Source of the DNA: Streptomyces sp. CGMCC 4.7035
GTDB lineage: Bacteria > Actinomycetota > Actinomycetes > Streptomycetales > Streptomycetaceae
Direction: 5' to 3'
Assembly: GCF_031583065.1 (NCBI RefSeq)
Contig: NZ_CP134053.1
Span: 4,526,001 to 4,590,000 of the forward strand
DNA: 64,000 nucleotides
Below the pieces are notes generated by a model that saw only the letters and a program-made list of their open reading frames with translations, was not told the origin of the DNA and searched no databases. The stretch's first letter is position 1. Each line of letters begins with the position of its first letter. This document shows, one piece after another, positions 49,330 to 57,727 of the stretch. Both the position numbers and the translations under genes were made by a program.

Positions 49330-50826
49330 TCAGCCGTTGAAGACGCCGGCCGGGCTGTCGAAGAGGACGTCCGCGGTGCTCGTGTCGTCGGGGATGAGAC
49401 CGCCGCCGTCGGGGACGTCGGGGACCTCGGGCACGGATGACGGGCCGATGTCGTCGCCCGGCGAACCGAACGGGATCGCGGGCTCCGCGGTGGCGGAAGG
49501 GTCGATCGGGTCGGTCGGGTTGGTCTGGTCGGTCGGGCCCGTGGGCGCCGCCGGGGGCGGGACGGCCGCCGAGGACGGCACGCTCGTCCCGGACGAGGTC
49601 GTCGGCGGCGCCATGCGTGTGGCGGGGGAGGTGGCGGTGGCTGTGGCGGTGGCGCAGTCGGAGCGTGGGTCTGCGCCCTGGGCCGAGGTTCCTCCCGGCG
49701 CCGAGGACCCGTCCGACGGAACGTCCGGCATACCCGGCGTGACGGTCGGGCTCACGGTCGGCGTGGGCGTCGCGCAGTCGTCCGCGGAGTTCTGCGGCGA
49801 CAGGCCGTTCTGCTGCGGCGACGCGCCGCCCCCGGTCAGGGACGGCCGGGTCTCGCCCGGTGACGCGCCACCCACGGTCAGGGACGGCCATGTCTCGGCC
49901 GGTGACGCGCCATCCCCGCTCGCGGAGGACGACAACTCGTGCGCGAGCCTGTCGGACGGCTCCAGTCGCGGGCCGTCCGTGCCGGTGTCCTTCGGCGGTC
50001 CGACGGCGGCCGGCTGCGGTCGTACGACGACGTCCCGGTGCCCGTCGTCACCGATCCGGCGCTCGATCCACGTGTTCCTGTGCTCGATGCTGATGATCGT
50101 GATGTGGGTGACGGTCTGCGGCGCCGGGATCACCGTGATCACCTGGGCAGGCCGATACCCGGTCCAGGAGCGGCCGCTGGTGGCGTGGGCACCCTTGACG
50201 GCGGCGGGCGCGTCGATCGGGTTGCCGCAGGCGCAGCGGACGCGAGGCACGCCGCGGCCATCGACGAGGACGGCGGTACCGGCCTCCAGCACGGACTGGT
50301 AGCCAGTGGCCCGTCCGTCGCGGAAGCCGTGGTTGGTGACCCGGGTGTCGGCGCGCAGGACGACCGAGGTCAGGCCGTGCAGGAACGCGGGTATGGACGC
50401 CTGGCCGATGCCGGACGCCTGGGCGAAGGCGCGGCCCCTGGCCCGGTCGGCGGTGAGGAAGGCTGTCTGCCGTTCGACGTCGCAGCTGCCGACGGATTGC
50501 GTGCCGCCGTAGAGGCCCGGGGTGGCGCCGGAGAACGAGCGGGCCACCGAGGTGCTCCGGTCCGCCCCCGCCTGCGGTGTTCGGGTGACGGATCCCGAAG
50601 CCACGGCGGAGACGACCGTCGAGGCGGTGAAGGGGTCGGGGCCTTGGGCCGCGGCGGGCTGGAGGAAGATCTCGCCCCCCGTCCGGGTGCCGGATGCCAG
50701 GATGTTCCCGTCGGCGCAGCCGGCGCAGAGCAGGGCCGCCACCGAGAGGGCGCAGGCCGCGACAAGGGTCCTGAGAGGCGCATTCAGCGCCCTGATGGGC
50801 GTCTTCACCAGATTCTCCCGCTTCAT
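49330..50826 (-). CDS. DUF6777-like lipoprotein with long disordered tail
   Basis: 498 residues from ATG 50826. Signal peptide with lipobox ALLCAGC (Cys about 38). Residues about 40-240 are the folded part (GEIFLQPAAAQGPDPFTAST, GLYGGTQSVGSCD, VRCACGNPIDAP), which resembles the DUF6777 family from memory. From about residue 270 to the end it is Pro/Thr/Ser/Asp-rich with a short internal repeat (GGASPxETRPSLT). It probably sits on the outer face of the membrane with the tail in the wall. Function unknown. Confidence 0.72.
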   Translation of the reverse strand: MKRENLVKTPIRALNAPLRTLVAACALSVAALLCAGCADGNILASGTRTGGEIFLQPAAAQGPDPFTASTVVSAVASGSVTRTPQAGADRSTSVARSFSGATPGLYGGTQSVGSCDVERQTAFLTADRARGRAFAQASGIGQASIPAFLHGLTSVVLRADTRVTNHGFRDGRATGYQSVLEAGTAVLVDGRGVPRVRCACGNPIDAPAAVKGAHATSGRSWTGYRPAQVITVIPAPQTVTHITIISIEHRNTWIERRIGDDGHRDVVVRPQPAAVGPPKDTGTDGPRLEPSDRLAHELSSSASGDGASPAETWPSLTVGGASPGETRPSLTGGGASPQQNGLSPQNSADDCATPTPTVSPTVTPGMPDVPSDGSSAPGGTSAQGADPRSDCATATATATSPATRMAPPTTSSGTSVPSSAAVPPPAAPTGPTDQTNPTDPIDPSATAEPAIPFGSPGDDIGPSSVPEVPDVPDGGGLIPDDTSTADVLFDSPAGVFNG

Positions 50827-50970
50827 ACCGGGCAATTCGTCACTATTGTCTGCGCCTGTCACTTGGGTTACGCAAGCGGAGGAACGGTATACCCGCAGTC
50901 ACGGCCCGATCGGCGCCGATCGGCCCGATACGGGGCGGGGCGTCACACTGGAGGGAGAGGAGCGGTCGCC

Positions 50971-52395
50971 GTGGACTGGTTCGTCGCACCGGACTACTGG
51001 CTGAGCCGGCTGGTCTTCCAGCGGGCTCTGGCCGTCGTGTATCTGGTCGCCTTCCTGACCGCGGCACTGCAGTTCCGTGCGTTGCTCGGGGAGCGCGGAA
51101 TGCTGCCGGTGCCGCGTTACGTGTCCCGGGTGTCCTTCAAGCAGGCGCCCAGCGTCTTCCACTTCCACTACTCGGACCGCTTCTTCGCCGCCTGGTCGTG
51201 GGCGGGGTGCGTGGTGTCGGTGGCGCTGATCGCCGGCGTCGACTCCCATGTGCCGCTGTGGGCGGGGATGGTGCTCTGGCTGATCCCATGGGCCCTGTAT
51301 CTGTCGATCGTCAACGTCGGCCAGACCTGGTACTCGTTCGGCTGGGAGTCGCTGCTGCTGGAAGTCGGCTTCCTGGCCGTCTTCCTGGGCAACGACGAGG
51401 TCGCTCCGCCGATCGTCGTGCTGTTCCTGCTGCGCTGGATCCTGTTCCGCGTCGAGTTCGGCGCCGGGCTGATCAAGATGCGCGGGGACGCCTGCTGGCG
51501 GCAGTTGACGTGTCTGTACTACCACCACGAGACGCAGCCGATGCCGGGCCCGCTGAGCTGGTTCTTCCACCATTTGCCGGCGCCACTGCACCGGGTGGAG
51601 GTGGCGGCCAACCACTTCACGCAACTGGTCGTGCCCGTCCTGCTGTTCACGCCCCAGCCGATCGCGACGGCCGCCGCGTCCCTGATGATCGCGACCCAGC
51701 TGTGGCTGGTCCTGTCCGGCAACTTCTCCTGGCTGAACTGGATCACGATCGTGCTGGCCCTGTCGGCGGTCGAGTTCCCCACCACGGCTGCGAAGGTGCC
51801 GGGGCCGCCGCTGTGGTACGAGGTCGTGGTCCTGGCCGTCGGTGCGGGTCTGGTCGCCCTCAGCTACCAGCCCGTACGCAACATGGTCTCCCGCCGCCAG
51901 GTCATGAACCGCTCCTTCGACCCGCTGCACCTGGTCAACACGTACGGCGCGTTCGGCAGTATCAGTCGCGCGAGGTACGAGGTCGTGATCGAGGGCACGG
52001 CGGACGACGTACCGCGGGAGGACTCCGACTGGCGGGAGTACGAGTTCAAGGGCAAACCGGGTGATCCACGTCGCCGGCCGCGCCAGTTCGCCCCGTACCA
52101 TCTGCGGCTCGACTGGCTGATGTGGTTCGCGGGGCTCTCCCCCGCGTACGCGGCCTCCTGGTTCGGCGGCCTGGTCGAACGCCTCCTGGAGAACGACCGC
52201 GACACGCTGCGACTCCTGCGCCGCTCCCCGTTCCCTCCGGACGCGCCGCCCCGCTACGTACGGGCCGACCTGTATCACTACCGGTTCACGACGTGGCGCG
52301 AGCTGCGGGAGACGGGGGCGTGGTGGGAACGCACATATGTACGGGAATTCATGCCGCCGACGCGACTGGCCACTCCGGTGACTCAGAGGCGGTAG
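50971..52395 (+). CDS. Lipase maturation factor-like membrane protein
   Basis: 474 residues, GTG 50971 preceded by GGAGGGAGAGGAGCG. About nine membrane helices, then a C-terminal soluble part. The LMF1-type pieces are VNVGQTWYSFGWESLLLEVGF, RVEFGAGLIKMRGDACWRQLTCLYYHHETQPMP and GNFSWLNWITIVLALSA, and later NTYGAFGSISRARYEVVIEGT and APYHLRLDWLMWFAGL. In animals LMF1 helps lipases fold; bacterial members are common but uncharacterised. Its end overlaps the convergent fuconolactonase by 13 bases. Confidence 0.88.
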   Translation: MDWFVAPDYWLSRLVFQRALAVVYLVAFLTAALQFRALLGERGMLPVPRYVSRVSFKQAPSVFHFHYSDRFFAAWSWAGCVVSVALIAGVDSHVPLWAGMVLWLIPWALYLSIVNVGQTWYSFGWESLLLEVGFLAVFLGNDEVAPPIVVLFLLRWILFRVEFGAGLIKMRGDACWRQLTCLYYHHETQPMPGPLSWFFHHLPAPLHRVEVAANHFTQLVVPVLLFTPQPIATAAASLMIATQLWLVLSGNFSWLNWITIVLALSAVEFPTTAAKVPGPPLWYEVVVLAVGAGLVALSYQPVRNMVSRRQVMNRSFDPLHLVNTYGAFGSISRARYEVVIEGTADDVPREDSDWREYEFKGKPGDPRRRPRQFAPYHLRLDWLMWFAGLSPAYAASWFGGLVERLLENDRDTLRLLRRSPFPPDAPPRYVRADLYHYRFTTWRELRETGAWWERTYVREFMPPTRLATPVTQRR

Positions 52396-53222
52396 ACACG
52401 TGCGGCGGTGCCCTCCAGGATCTGTGCGCGTTCGTGATCGCCAAGGTCCGGGGTCAGCGCGTGCGCCACGTCCCGCACCTCGGCGTAGGTGGAGGCCAGC
52501 GTGCACACGGGCCAGTCGGAGCCGAACATCAGCCGGTCCGGACCAAAGGCCTCCAGGACGGTGTCCGCGTACGGCCGCAGGTCGGCGACCCGCCAGTTCT
52601 CCCAGTCCGCCTCGGTCACCATGCCCGACAGCTTGCAGACCGTGTTGGGCAGGGCGGCGAGCGCCCGGACCTGCGACGCCCAGGGTTCGAGCGTGCCGGA
52701 GGCGATCGGCGGCTTACCCAAGTGATCAAGGACGAAGGTGAGTTCGGGCAAGGACGCGGCCGCCTTGACGGACGCGGGGAGCTGGTGCGGCAGGACCAGC
52801 AGGTCGTAGACGAGGCCGGCCTCGCCCACGGCGGCCAGGCCACGGCGTACGTCGGGGCGCAGCAGCCACTCCGGGTCCGGTTCGCCCTGCACCTGGTGGC
52901 GGATGCCGCGCAGGTAAGAGCCGCCCGGCAGCTCACGCAGCCGGGCCAGCGCGTCCGCCACGTCCGGGCTCGTCAGATCGGTCCAGCCGACGACCCCCGC
53001 GACGATGTCGTTCTCCTCCGCGAGCGCCAGGAACTCCGGGGTTTCCTCGGCCACCGTGATCGTCTGTACGAGCACCGTCCGGTCGACGCCGACCGCACGC
53101 GCCTCACCCTCCAAGTCCACGAGAGTGAAGTTCCGGCGGATGGGCCGGAGTTCGGGGCCGGTGATCCAGTCCTGGTCGCGGACGGTGAGGTCCCACACGT
53201 GGTGGTGGGCGTCAACGGTCAC
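52383..53222 (-). CDS. Amidohydrolase, probable L-fuconolactonase
   Basis: 279 residues from GTG 53222, starting VTVDAHHHVWDLTVRDQDWI: the paired His of the COG3618 amidohydrolase family, which includes L-fuconolactone and L-rhamnono-lactone hydrolases. Later motifs are GIRHQVQGEP, FVLDHLGKP and MFGSDWPVCTL (metal Asp). It would open the lactone made by sugar dehydrogenation, giving the sugar acid for the dehydratase upstream. GTG overlaps the mutarotase stop by four bases. Last gene of the five-gene catabolic block. Confidence 0.85.
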   Translation of the reverse strand: MTVDAHHHVWDLTVRDQDWITGPELRPIRRNFTLVDLEGEARAVGVDRTVLVQTITVAEETPEFLALAEENDIVAGVVGWTDLTSPDVADALARLRELPGGSYLRGIRHQVQGEPDPEWLLRPDVRRGLAAVGEAGLVYDLLVLPHQLPASVKAAASLPELTFVLDHLGKPPIASGTLEPWASQVRALAALPNTVCKLSGMVTEADWENWRVADLRPYADTVLEAFGPDRLMFGSDWPVCTLASTYAEVRDVAHALTPDLGDHERAQILEGTAARVYRL

Positions 53223-53533
53223 GGCAGCTCCCACACCACGGGCAGACCCGCGTCCGCGCCCTCGGACGAGTAGTCGTGCACGACGTCGAGCAGGTCCGCC
53301 ATACGGGCCTGCCAGGCCACATTGACCGGCAGTTTCTCCAGCTCGGCCAGCAGGCGCGGGTAGTCCTCGCACTCCAGCACGTGGAAGAGGTCCGAACCAC
53401 TGCGCCAGATCGTCCAGGACGCGGTTCCGGCGGCCCGGATCGCCTCGGTCAGCTCCTTGGGCACCTCTCGGTGGGCGGCCTCGTACTCCTCGACGCGGTC
53501 GGCGCGGACCTTGGTGTGCAGGGCGACTCTCAT
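53219..53533 (-). CDS. L-rhamnose/L-fucose mutarotase family protein
   Basis: 104 residues, the RhaM/DUF718 dimeric alpha-beta barrel. ATG 53533 opens MRVALHTKVRADRVEEYEAAH with the His/Arg-Tyr pattern of the family; later are SWTIWRSGSDLFHVLECEDY and MADLLDVVHDY. It converts alpha and beta anomers so that the dehydrogenase gets the form it needs. ATGA overlap with the aldo/keto reductase and GTGA overlap with the lactonase. Confidence 0.9.
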   Translation of the reverse strand: MRVALHTKVRADRVEEYEAAHREVPKELTEAIRAAGTASWTIWRSGSDLFHVLECEDYPRLLAELEKLPVNVAWQARMADLLDVVHDYSSEGADAGLPVVWELP

Positions 53534-54525
53534 GACGGCTCCTCGGCCGGGACGGGGGCGTCGGGTGGAAGCAGGGCCGCGTTCCGCAGTTCCTGCCAGA
53601 ACGCGGTCGGTACGGTCGTCGCGAACTGCCCGGCGCAGTCGAGCACTTCGGCCGCCGAGCGCGCGCCCACGAGCACGCTCGCCACGGCCGGATGGGCGGA
53701 GCAGAACGCCAGTGCCGCCGCCCGAAGCGTGGTGCCGTGCCGTTCCGCGGTCTCCTTGAGCCGCAGCGCGCGGTCGAGCAACTCCTGCGGCGCTGTCCCG
53801 TAGTTGAATGTCGCGCCCGGCCGTGGGTCGGCCAGCAGACCGGAGTTGAAGGCGCCGCCGATGACGACCGACACGCCGCGCTCGACGGCGGCCGGCAGCA
53901 GTTCGGTCAGGGCGTGCTGGTCGAGCAGGGTGTACCGGCCCGCGCACAGCACCACGTCGACATCCGTCTCGCGGACGAACCGGGTGAGCATCTCGGCCTG
54001 GTTCATGCCCGCCCCGATCGCGCCCACCAGACCCTCGGAGCGCAGCTTCTCCAGGGCCGGGTAGCCCTCACGGAAGGCCTGCTCGGCGTGGTCGTCCGGG
54101 TCGTGGAGGTAGACGACGTCGACGCGGTCGAGGCCCAGCCGTTCGAGGCTTGCCTCCAGGCTGCGCCGTACGCCGGCCGCGCTGAAGTCCCAGACACGGC
54201 GGTGGGTGGCGGGTACGGCGAAGCCGTTCGCCAGGTCGTCACCGGCAGCGCCGTCGGGGTCTGTGGGCTCCAGCAGGCGGCCCACCTTGGTGGAGACCGT
54301 GTACGCGGTGCGGGGGTGCTCGCGCAGGGCCGCGCCGAGGCGGCGTTCGGAGAGGCCGAGGCCGTAGTGCGGGGCCGTGTCGAAGGAGCGGATCCCGCTC
54401 CCCCAGGCGGCCTGCACCGCCTCGTACGCCTGCTCCTCGCTCACCTCGGTGTAGAGGTTGCCGATGCCGGCGGCGCCGAAGGCCAGCTCGCCGACCTGGA
54501 CGCCGCTCCTGCCGAGGGCGCTCAC
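53530..54525 (-). CDS. Aldo/keto reductase, probable L-fucose dehydrogenase
   Basis: 331 residues, GTG 54525 overlapping the SDR stop. AKR barrel with catalytic Asp-Tyr in FDTAPHYGLGLSE, Lys in YTVSTKVGRLL, and His in DVVYLHDPDDH. This subgroup includes D-threo-aldose 1-dehydrogenase, which oxidises L-fucose to its lactone with NAD(P). In this operon it is the natural first enzyme after the mutarotase. Confidence 0.87.
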   Translation of the reverse strand: MSALGRSGVQVGELAFGAAGIGNLYTEVSEEQAYEAVQAAWGSGIRSFDTAPHYGLGLSERRLGAALREHPRTAYTVSTKVGRLLEPTDPDGAAGDDLANGFAVPATHRRVWDFSAAGVRRSLEASLERLGLDRVDVVYLHDPDDHAEQAFREGYPALEKLRSEGLVGAIGAGMNQAEMLTRFVRETDVDVVLCAGRYTLLDQHALTELLPAAVERGVSVVIGGAFNSGLLADPRPGATFNYGTAPQELLDRALRLKETAERHGTTLRAAALAFCSAHPAVASVLVGARSAAEVLDCAGQFATTVPTAFWQELRNAALLPPDAPVPAEEPS

Positions 54526-55277
54526 TGGCCCACCGGTCGCAGCCTGAGGCCCTGCACCCCGCCGTCCACGGCGAGGGCGGTCCCGGTGGTCGCGCCGGAC
54601 AGGGGGCTCGCCAAGTAGGCGATGGCTCCGGCGACTTCGGCGGGCGTGACCAGGCGCCCGGTGGGCTGGCGGGCCTCAAGGGCGGCACGTTCGGCTACGG
54701 GGTCGTCGACCGCGTCGAGGAGGCGCCCGATCCAAGGGGTGTCGGCCGTGCCGGGGTTGACGCAGTTGACGCGGATGCCTTCGCGGACATGGTCGGCGGC
54801 CATGGCGAGGGTCAGGGAGAGGACGGCGCCCTTGCTGGCGCTGTAGAGCGCCCTCCGTGGCAGCCCGGCCGTGGCGGCGATCGAGCACGTGTTCACGATC
54901 GCCGCGTGCGCCGACACGCGCAGATGGGGCAGCGCCGCACGGGCCGTACGGACCACGCCCAGGACGTTGACGTCGAGCACCCGCCGCCACTCCTCGTCCT
55001 CGTTGTCCTCCACCGTGCCCTGGGCTCCGATGCCCGCGTTGTTGACCAGTACGTCCAGGCCGCCGAGGTCGGTGACGGCGGCGGCCACGGCCGTGCGTAC
55101 GGACGCGTCGTCGGTCACGTCGGCCCGATAGGCGAGCAGCGGCTTCTCCACCGACGACGGGTCGAGGTCCAGGACGGCCACCTGGGCGCCGCGCTCCGCC
55201 AGCAGTTCCGCGGTGGCCCGTCCGATGCCGGAGGCGCCGCCGGTCACCAGGGCCCTGAGGCCCTCGAAGTCGCTCAT
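54522..55277 (-). CDS. SDR oxidoreductase, probable 2-keto-3-deoxy-L-fuconate dehydrogenase
   Basis: 251 residues, ATG 55277 overlapping the dehydratase stop (ATGA). Classical short-chain dehydrogenase: cofactor motif [12 protein letters not shown], and the catalytic Ser...Tyr-Lys ([23 protein letters not shown]). C-terminus [16 protein letters not shown]. In the non-phosphorylative L-fucose route an SDR of this kind oxidises 2-keto-3-deoxy-L-fuconate to the 2,4-diketo acid; that role is inferred from the neighbours. Confidence 0.88.
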   Translation of the reverse strand: MSDFEGLRALVTGGASGIGRATAELLAERGAQVAVLDLDPSSVEKPLLAYRADVTDDASVRTAVAAAVTDLGGLDVLVNNAGIGAQGTVEDNEDEEWRRVLDVNVLGVVRTARAALPHLRVSAHAAIVNTCSIAATAGLPRRALYSASKGAVLSLTLAMAADHVREGIRVNCVNPGTADTPWIGRLLDAVDDPVAERAALEARQPTGRLVTPAEVAGAIAYLASPLSGATTGTALAVDGGVQGLRLRPVGQ

Positions 55278-56614
55278 GCCGCCTTCCCCTTCTTGCGGTC
55301 GAGGTCGGCGGCCCAGAAGGTGCCGCCGGGGAACGTGTATCGCGCGATGGACTCGGGCCGCATGGCGGCCGAGAAGCCCGGTGCGGTGGGTGCCGTGTAG
55401 TGGCCCTCCCGGATCGCCACCGGTTCGAGGAAGTGCTCATGCAGGTGGTGGACGTATTCGATGACCCGGTCGTCGGTCGTGCCCGAGAGCGCGACGAAGT
55501 CGAACATCGACAGGTGCTGGACGAGTTCGCACAGCCCGACCCCGCCCGCGTGCGGGCAGACCGGCACGCCGTACTTGGCGGCCAGCAGCAGGATCGCGAG
55601 GTTCTCGTTGACGCCGCCCACGCGGGCCGCGTCGATCTGGAGGATGTCGATGGCGCCGGCCTGGAGGAGCTGTTTGAACACGATCCGGTTCTGTACGTGT
55701 TCGCCGGTGGCGACCTTGACCGGGGCGACGGCCCTGCGGATCGCCGCATGGCCGAGGATGTCGTCCGGGCTGGTCGGCTCCTCGATCCAGTACGGCTCGA
55801 ACTCGGCGAGCGCCTTCGTCCAGGTGATCGCCTCGTCGACGTTCCAGCGCTGGTTGGCGTCGATGGCGATGCGGATGTCCGGGCCGACGACGGCGCGGGC
55901 GACCCGGCAGCGGCGCACGTCGTCGTCGAGGTCCGCGCCGACCTTCAGCTTGATCTGCCGGAAGCCGTCGGCGACGGCCTGTGCGGCCAGCCGGGTGAGC
56001 TTCTCGTCGCTGTAGCCGAGCCAGCCGACCGAGGTGGTGTAGGCGGGGAAGCCCTGGGCCAGCAGCCGGGAGGTGCGCTCCTCCGCCCCTTCCCTGCCGC
56101 GCCGCAGCAGGTCGAGGGCCTCATCGGGGTTGAGCGCGTCGGTGATGTAGCGGAAGTCGATCTGGCGGACCAGCCACTCGGGGTCGGCCTCGGCGAGCAG
56201 CCGCCACAGCGGCTTCCCGGCGCGCTTGGCGGCCAGGTCCCACACGGCGTTGACGACCGCGCCGATCGCCATGTGCATCACGCCCTTCTCCGGCCCCAGC
56301 CAGCGCAGTTGGCTGTCGCCGATCAGGTCGTGGAAGACCAGCCCCGGGTCGTCGCACACCTCCTCGACGCTCCTGCCGACCACGTGTCCGCGCAGCGCCT
56401 CGATCGCGGCGGCCTGTACCTCGTTGCCCCGCCCGATGGTGAAGGTGAACCCGTGCCCCTCCAGCCCGTCGGCGGCGTCCGTACGGAGTACGAGGTAGGC
56501 GGCCGAGTAATCGGGGTCCGGGTTCATCGCGTCGGAGCCGTCGAGCTCGCGCGAGGTGGGGAAGCGGATGTCGAAGGTGTCGACCGCAGTGATACGGGCG
56601 GCAGTTGGGGACAC
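55274..56614 (-). CDS. fucD: L-fuconate dehydratase
   Basis: 446 residues, enolase superfamily, mandelate racemase subgroup; length fits fuconate dehydratase. GTG 56614 is chosen (GAGAGG upstream). Visible: [23 protein letters not shown] in the capping domain (the usual FucD opening), the barrel base Lys pair in [10 protein letters not shown], metal ligands in [19 protein letters not shown] and TGEHVQNR, and the His base in CPHAGGVGL. It removes water from L-fuconate to give 2-keto-3-deoxy-L-fuconate. First gene of the catabolic block, 87 bases after the permease gene. Confidence 0.92.
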   Translation of the reverse strand: MSPTAARITAVDTFDIRFPTSRELDGSDAMNPDPDYSAAYLVLRTDAADGLEGHGFTFTIGRGNEVQAAAIEALRGHVVGRSVEEVCDDPGLVFHDLIGDSQLRWLGPEKGVMHMAIGAVVNAVWDLAAKRAGKPLWRLLAEADPEWLVRQIDFRYITDALNPDEALDLLRRGREGAEERTSRLLAQGFPAYTTSVGWLGYSDEKLTRLAAQAVADGFRQIKLKVGADLDDDVRRCRVARAVVGPDIRIAIDANQRWNVDEAITWTKALAEFEPYWIEEPTSPDDILGHAAIRRAVAPVKVATGEHVQNRIVFKQLLQAGAIDILQIDAARVGGVNENLAILLLAAKYGVPVCPHAGGVGLCELVQHLSMFDFVALSGTTDDRVIEYVHHLHEHFLEPVAIREGHYTAPTAPGFSAAMRPESIARYTFPGGTFWAADLDRKKGKAA

Positions 56615-56642
56615 AGGAGGCCTCTCGGTCCGGGGCACAAAG

Positions 56643-56690
56643 GTCGTGCGGGTCGTACATGAGGTCGTACGTCGTACGGCGCTGTACGAC
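56643..56690. promoter_or_regulatory. Cluster of GTCGTAC motifs between importer and catabolic genes
   Basis: GTCGTGC at 56643, GTCGTAC at 56652, 56664 and 56671, and the inverted GTACGAC at 56684-56690. The last direct copies can pair with the inverted one. It fills the only gap inside the sugar island, just before fucD. Either an operator with several half-sites or a hairpin affecting read-through. Confidence 0.5.
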
Positions 56691-56701
56691 AACGAGGAGC
56701 G

Positions 56702-57727
56702 TCAGTCCTGGGCACGGCCCGTCGTCACCCGTGCGATCATCAGGGCGACCAGGATGATTCCGCCGTAAATGGCCTGAATCCAGAACGACGGCACCTGGGC
56801 GAGGGTGAGCAGGTTCTGTACGACACCCAGCAGCAGGACACCGGTCAGGGCGCCGAACATGGTGCCCTTGCCGCCGTCCAGGCTGATGCCGCCGATGACC
56901 GCCGCCGCGAACACGGTGAAGATCATGTTCTGGCCCTGGTTGGCGCTGATCGCACCGACGTACCCGGTCTGCATGATCCCGCCCACGGAGGCGAGGCAGC
57001 CCGCGACGACGAACACGCCGAGCATCACGCGTTCGACGCGGATGCCCGCCGCCCGGGCCGCGTCCGGGTTGCCGCCGATCGCGTACAAGGCGCGGCCGAC
57101 GCGGTGATAGCGCAGGACGAGACCGGTGACCGCGAAGGCGAACGCCGCCAGCCACACGGACAGCGGCACCCGCAGGAAGGTCGTGGTGGCCAGGGTGAAG
57201 AACGCGTCGGGCATCCCGAACAGCGTCTTGCCCTTGGTCGCGCCGACCAGCAGACCGCGCAGGACGATCAGCATCGCGAGGGTGACGATGAAGGCGTTCA
57301 GCTTGAACTTCACCACGAGGACGCCGTTGAAGGCGCCGATCGCCGCGCCGACGACGAGGACCGCGATCAGGGCGAGCGCGGCGGGCAGTTCGGTCCCCCA
57401 GCCGGACTGGGCGGAGGGCAGTACGAGCAGGGCGCCCACGGCCGGCGCGATACCGACCACCGACTCCAGGGACAGATCGAACTTGCCGGTGATCAGGACG
57501 AGCGACTCGGCGAGAACGACCATCGCCAGGGCAGCGGAGGCGCCCAGGATCGAGATGATGTTGCGCTCGGTGAGGAACGAGTCGTTGACGAACGCGCCCA
57601 GCACCATCAGCAGCAACAGGGCCGGTACCAGAGCCAGTTCGCGGGCCCGGCGCAGCAGCACGGTCCTGGCCGAACGGGCGTCGGGGACCGGGACGGGCAT
57701 GAGCGGCGGGGCCTTGGTGTCAGCCAT
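56702..57727 (-). CDS. Ribose-type sugar ABC transporter permease
   Basis: 341 residues, BPD_transp_2 (RbsC) type, with about ten membrane segments. The conserved LKLNAFIVTLAML-like segment is seen as KFKLNAFIVTLAMLIVLRG, and the signature GGNPDAARAAGIRVERVML is complete. ATG 57727 overlaps the end of the ATPase gene by 8 bases. It forms the membrane channel, presumably as a homodimer, for the sugar brought by the binding protein upstream. Confidence 0.92.
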   Translation of the reverse strand: MADTKAPPLMPVPVPDARSARTVLLRRARELALVPALLLLMVLGAFVNDSFLTERNIISILGASAALAMVVLAESLVLITGKFDLSLESVVGIAPAVGALLVLPSAQSGWGTELPAALALIAVLVVGAAIGAFNGVLVVKFKLNAFIVTLAMLIVLRGLLVGATKGKTLFGMPDAFFTLATTTFLRVPLSVWLAAFAFAVTGLVLRYHRVGRALYAIGGNPDAARAAGIRVERVMLGVFVVAGCLASVGGIMQTGYVGAISANQGQNMIFTVFAAAVIGGISLDGGKGTMFGALTGVLLLGVVQNLLTLAQVPSFWIQAIYGGIILVALMIARVTTGRAQD

